Part shown: positions 3,871 through 5,169 of the stretch, piece by piece
How the letters are laid out: every line of letters starts with the position of its first letter
Position numbering within the stretch: position 1 is the first letter of the stretch
Source: Methanobacteriota archaeon
Lineage (GTDB): Archaea; Thermoplasmatota; Poseidoniia; Poseidoniales; Thalassarchaeaceae
DNA: 5,169 nt
Direction of reading: 5' to 3'
NCBI GenBank assembly: GCA_002725475.1
Contig: PBPH01000111.1
Coordinates: 1-5,169 of the forward strand
Notes under the pieces: model-generated
The model's database searches: none
Told to the model about the DNA's origin: nothing
What the model saw: the letters and a program-made list of their open reading frames with translations, nothing else
Position numbers and translations under genes: made by a program

Positions 3871-5169
3871 ATGAAGCGTATTACTGCAATTGCATTGTGC
3901 CTGATAATTTCTGCCATGAGCCTGAGTGGCTGCATTGGTTTGAATATGAATGAAGATGATGGTTCTGTAGATGAGCCAACACCACTAGTGGAAGATAATC
4001 TAATCGAATGGAATGTATATTTCACAAGTGGATTGGGGGGGCTTCCCGAATGTAATGATATGAATGAGGGAATGCTATTCTATGTCGAATCAGAAATTCA
4101 TTTCCAAGTTTGCACACAATATGGTTGGCAAATAATCGATATTTCTGGTGTTGACGGTATTGATGGTGATTCTGGTGCTGACGGAGCGCAAGGGCCGGCT
4201 GGATCTCAGGGCCCAGCAGGCGCTGATGGGGCAGATGGAGCTGATGGTGCAGATGGAGCAGATGGTGCAGATGGAGCTGATGGAGCTGATGGTGCTGATG
4301 GTGCTGACGGACAAGATGGGGCTGATGGTAACACATTTGATATCGCTTGGTTAGATTACACTAATGGGGTATTATTTGGCTGGTGTAGCCATATATTTAA
4401 CGAGGATATTTCTGGCCAAGATTTTTCTGGATTTGATGGGCGGGGTGTTGATATAAGATACTCTGATTTTTCCAATTCAAATTTTTCGGATTCATATTGG
4501 GGAAGAACCTCTTGTGGTGGTTTGAATACCGGACATGGGTTCTGGAACAAATTAGCTATTATAGTAGGTTCAGATTTTTCCAACTCGGATTTTTCAGGTG
4601 TAGAAATACACGGTGTTTCGATTTTGAACTCAGATTTTTCAAATGTTGATTTTAGTGATTCAAATTTATCATATCTGATTTGTACCGGTACCTATTGTGT
4701 TAATCAGCCAACAGCCATTGCAAATAGTAACTTGACTAATGCGATTTTTGTTAGTTCCGATATGACATACATTGATCTGACTTCTTCAAATTTAATTAAT
4801 GTAGATTTGACTGATGCGATATTGAGAGGTGCGAATTTAGATGATGCTGATTTGAGTTATGCTGATTTGAGTTATGCCGACCTTTCTAAAGAGCCATACA
4901 TCCTTGGTCTTGATTCTGGGGTCGAGTACGGCAATTACACTACTTCCGCAATAAATGCCAACTTCAACAGTGCCATTTTGGAGTACGCAAATTTGAGTGA
5001 TGGCAATTATAATGGCGCGGATTTCAGTTATGCAGATCTTTCTGGAGCTGTCCTAACAAACGCAATCCTAGATAAAAGCGTCTTTGATGGCGCAAATATC
5101 GATGGGACGGACTTCACAGGGGCAACTCTTGATCTACCCCAACAAAAAGCCCTCTGCGCACGAGCTACA
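3871..5169 (+). CDS. Lipoprotein with collagen-like Gly-Ala-Asp tract and pentapeptide-repeat coils, C-terminus cut by the window edge
   Basis: 433 residues visible, no stop. The start gives a signal peptide with Lys2-Arg3, a hydrophobic core (4-18) and lipobox LSGC with Cys21, so a lipid-anchored, surface-exposed protein is expected. Residues 22-60 are an acidic linker. A small module at 61-90 has two cysteines (C61, C80) and ends YGWQIID. Then come 21 uninterrupted Gly-X-Y triplets (93-155), mostly Gly-Ala-Asp. The rest is pentapeptide repeat in four blocks: 177-206, 233-267, 285-339 and 361-420, about 36 repeats. These fold as right-handed four-sided beta-helices in known members. Early blocks use xSDFS repeats and later ones the classical A(D/N)LSx. 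Interruptions of 17-26 residues lie between blocks. The last visible residues (PQQKALCARAT) are past the repeats. Ligand and function are unknown; adhesion, cell-surface scaffold or cation binding are possibilities. Confidence 0.9.
   Translation, partial: MKRITAIALCLIISAMSLSGCIGLNMNEDDGSVDEPTPLVEDNLIEWNVYFTSGLGGLPECNDMNEGMLFYVESEIHFQVCTQYGWQIIDISGVDGIDGDSGADGAQGPAGSQGPAGADGADGADGADGADGADGADGADGADGADGQDGADGNTFDIAWLDYTNGVLFGWCSHIFNEDISGQDFSGFDGRGVDIRYSDFSNSNFSDSYWGRTSCGGLNTGHGFWNKLAIIVGSDFSNSDFSGVEIHGVSILNSDFSNVDFSDSNLSYLICTGTYCVNQPTAIANSNLTNAIFVSSDMTYIDLTSSNLINVDLTDAILRGANLDDADLSYADLSYADLSKEPYILGLDSGVEYGNYTTSAINANFNSAILEYANLSDGNYNGADFSYADLSGAVLTNAILDKSVFDGANIDGTDFTGATLDLPQQKALCARAT
4147..4335 (+). 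repeat. Gly-X-Y (collagen-like) coding repeat, mainly Gly-Ala-Asp
   Basis: Encodes 21 consecutive Gly-X-Y triplets in the lipoprotein. Ten in a row (4219-4308) are Gly-Ala-Asp. Earlier triplets are more varied and include Gly-Pro-Ala twice. The DNA unit is a 9-mer (GGN GCN GAY) whose third bases vary from copy to copy between A, T, G and C, so the protein pattern is more uniform than the DNA. The tract is prone to length change by slippage or recombination. Confidence 0.9.
4399..5130 (+). repeat. Pentapeptide-repeat coding region in four blocks
   Basis: Four in-phase runs of five-residue repeats: 4399-4488 (6 copies), 4567-4671 (7), 4723-4887 (11) and 4951-5130 (12). The central residue is Phe or Ile in the first two blocks and mostly Leu, Ile or Phe in the last two. 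The residue before it is usually Asp or Asn. The phase shifts between blocks, so the interruptions are not multiples of five and probably loop out or start new coils. Confidence 0.85.

Noticed and set aside
4022..4354. His/Gln-rich, Ile/Ser-rich and Met/Leu-rich ORFs over the repeat tract on both strands
   Set aside because: They are out-of-frame readings of the Gly-Ala-Asp repeat, which keeps all frames open.
4356..4583. Minus-strand ORF of 75 codons opposite the first pentapeptide block
   Set aside because: Antisense to a regular five-residue repeat in the lipoprotein; no start signal.

Overview
The window most resembles chromosomal DNA of a marine Thermoplasmatota archaeon (Marine Group II / Poseidoniales type). 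This is inference from gene style, not from a marker gene: an AT-leaning, densely packed chromosome, a dTMP kinase with archaeal-looking motifs, starts that mostly lack Shine-Dalgarno sites but have AT-rich boxes about 25-32 nt upstream (leaderless-like), and a lipoprotein that joins a lipobox, an acidic Gly-Ala-Asp tract and pentapeptide repeats. A bacterial origin cannot be excluded. No rRNA, tRNA, mobile element, CRISPR array or origin was found.

Layout. Left part, minus strand: a dTMP kinase running off the left edge (1-589), preceded by a DUF2085-type membrane protein (692-1495). Divergent from the latter is a plus-strand gene (1626-2411) for a membrane-flanked Smr-domain protein. It converges, with a 5-nt gap, on a run of four small minus-strand genes with no recognised function. 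In order of transcription from the right these are a two-CxxC zinc-ribbon-like protein (3388-3789), a soluble hypothetical protein (2948-3376), a 49-residue single-span membrane protein that overlaps its upstream neighbour (2851-3000), and a highly charged small protein (2417-2662). Divergent from this run, a large plus-strand lipoprotein gene starts at 3871 and runs off the right edge.

Functional links. The kinase is housekeeping (dTTP supply). The other recognisable products are membrane or surface proteins: DUF2085, Smr with predicted membrane segments, the 49-residue protein and the lipoprotein. The four small minus-strand genes are close enough to be at least partly co-transcribed and are the least explained part of the window. 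The 49-residue gene stands out because it is short and overlaps another gene, yet has a good ribosome binding site and a clear membrane helix. No gene-free stretch exceeds 300 bases; the longest, 2663-2850, contains no feature I can support.
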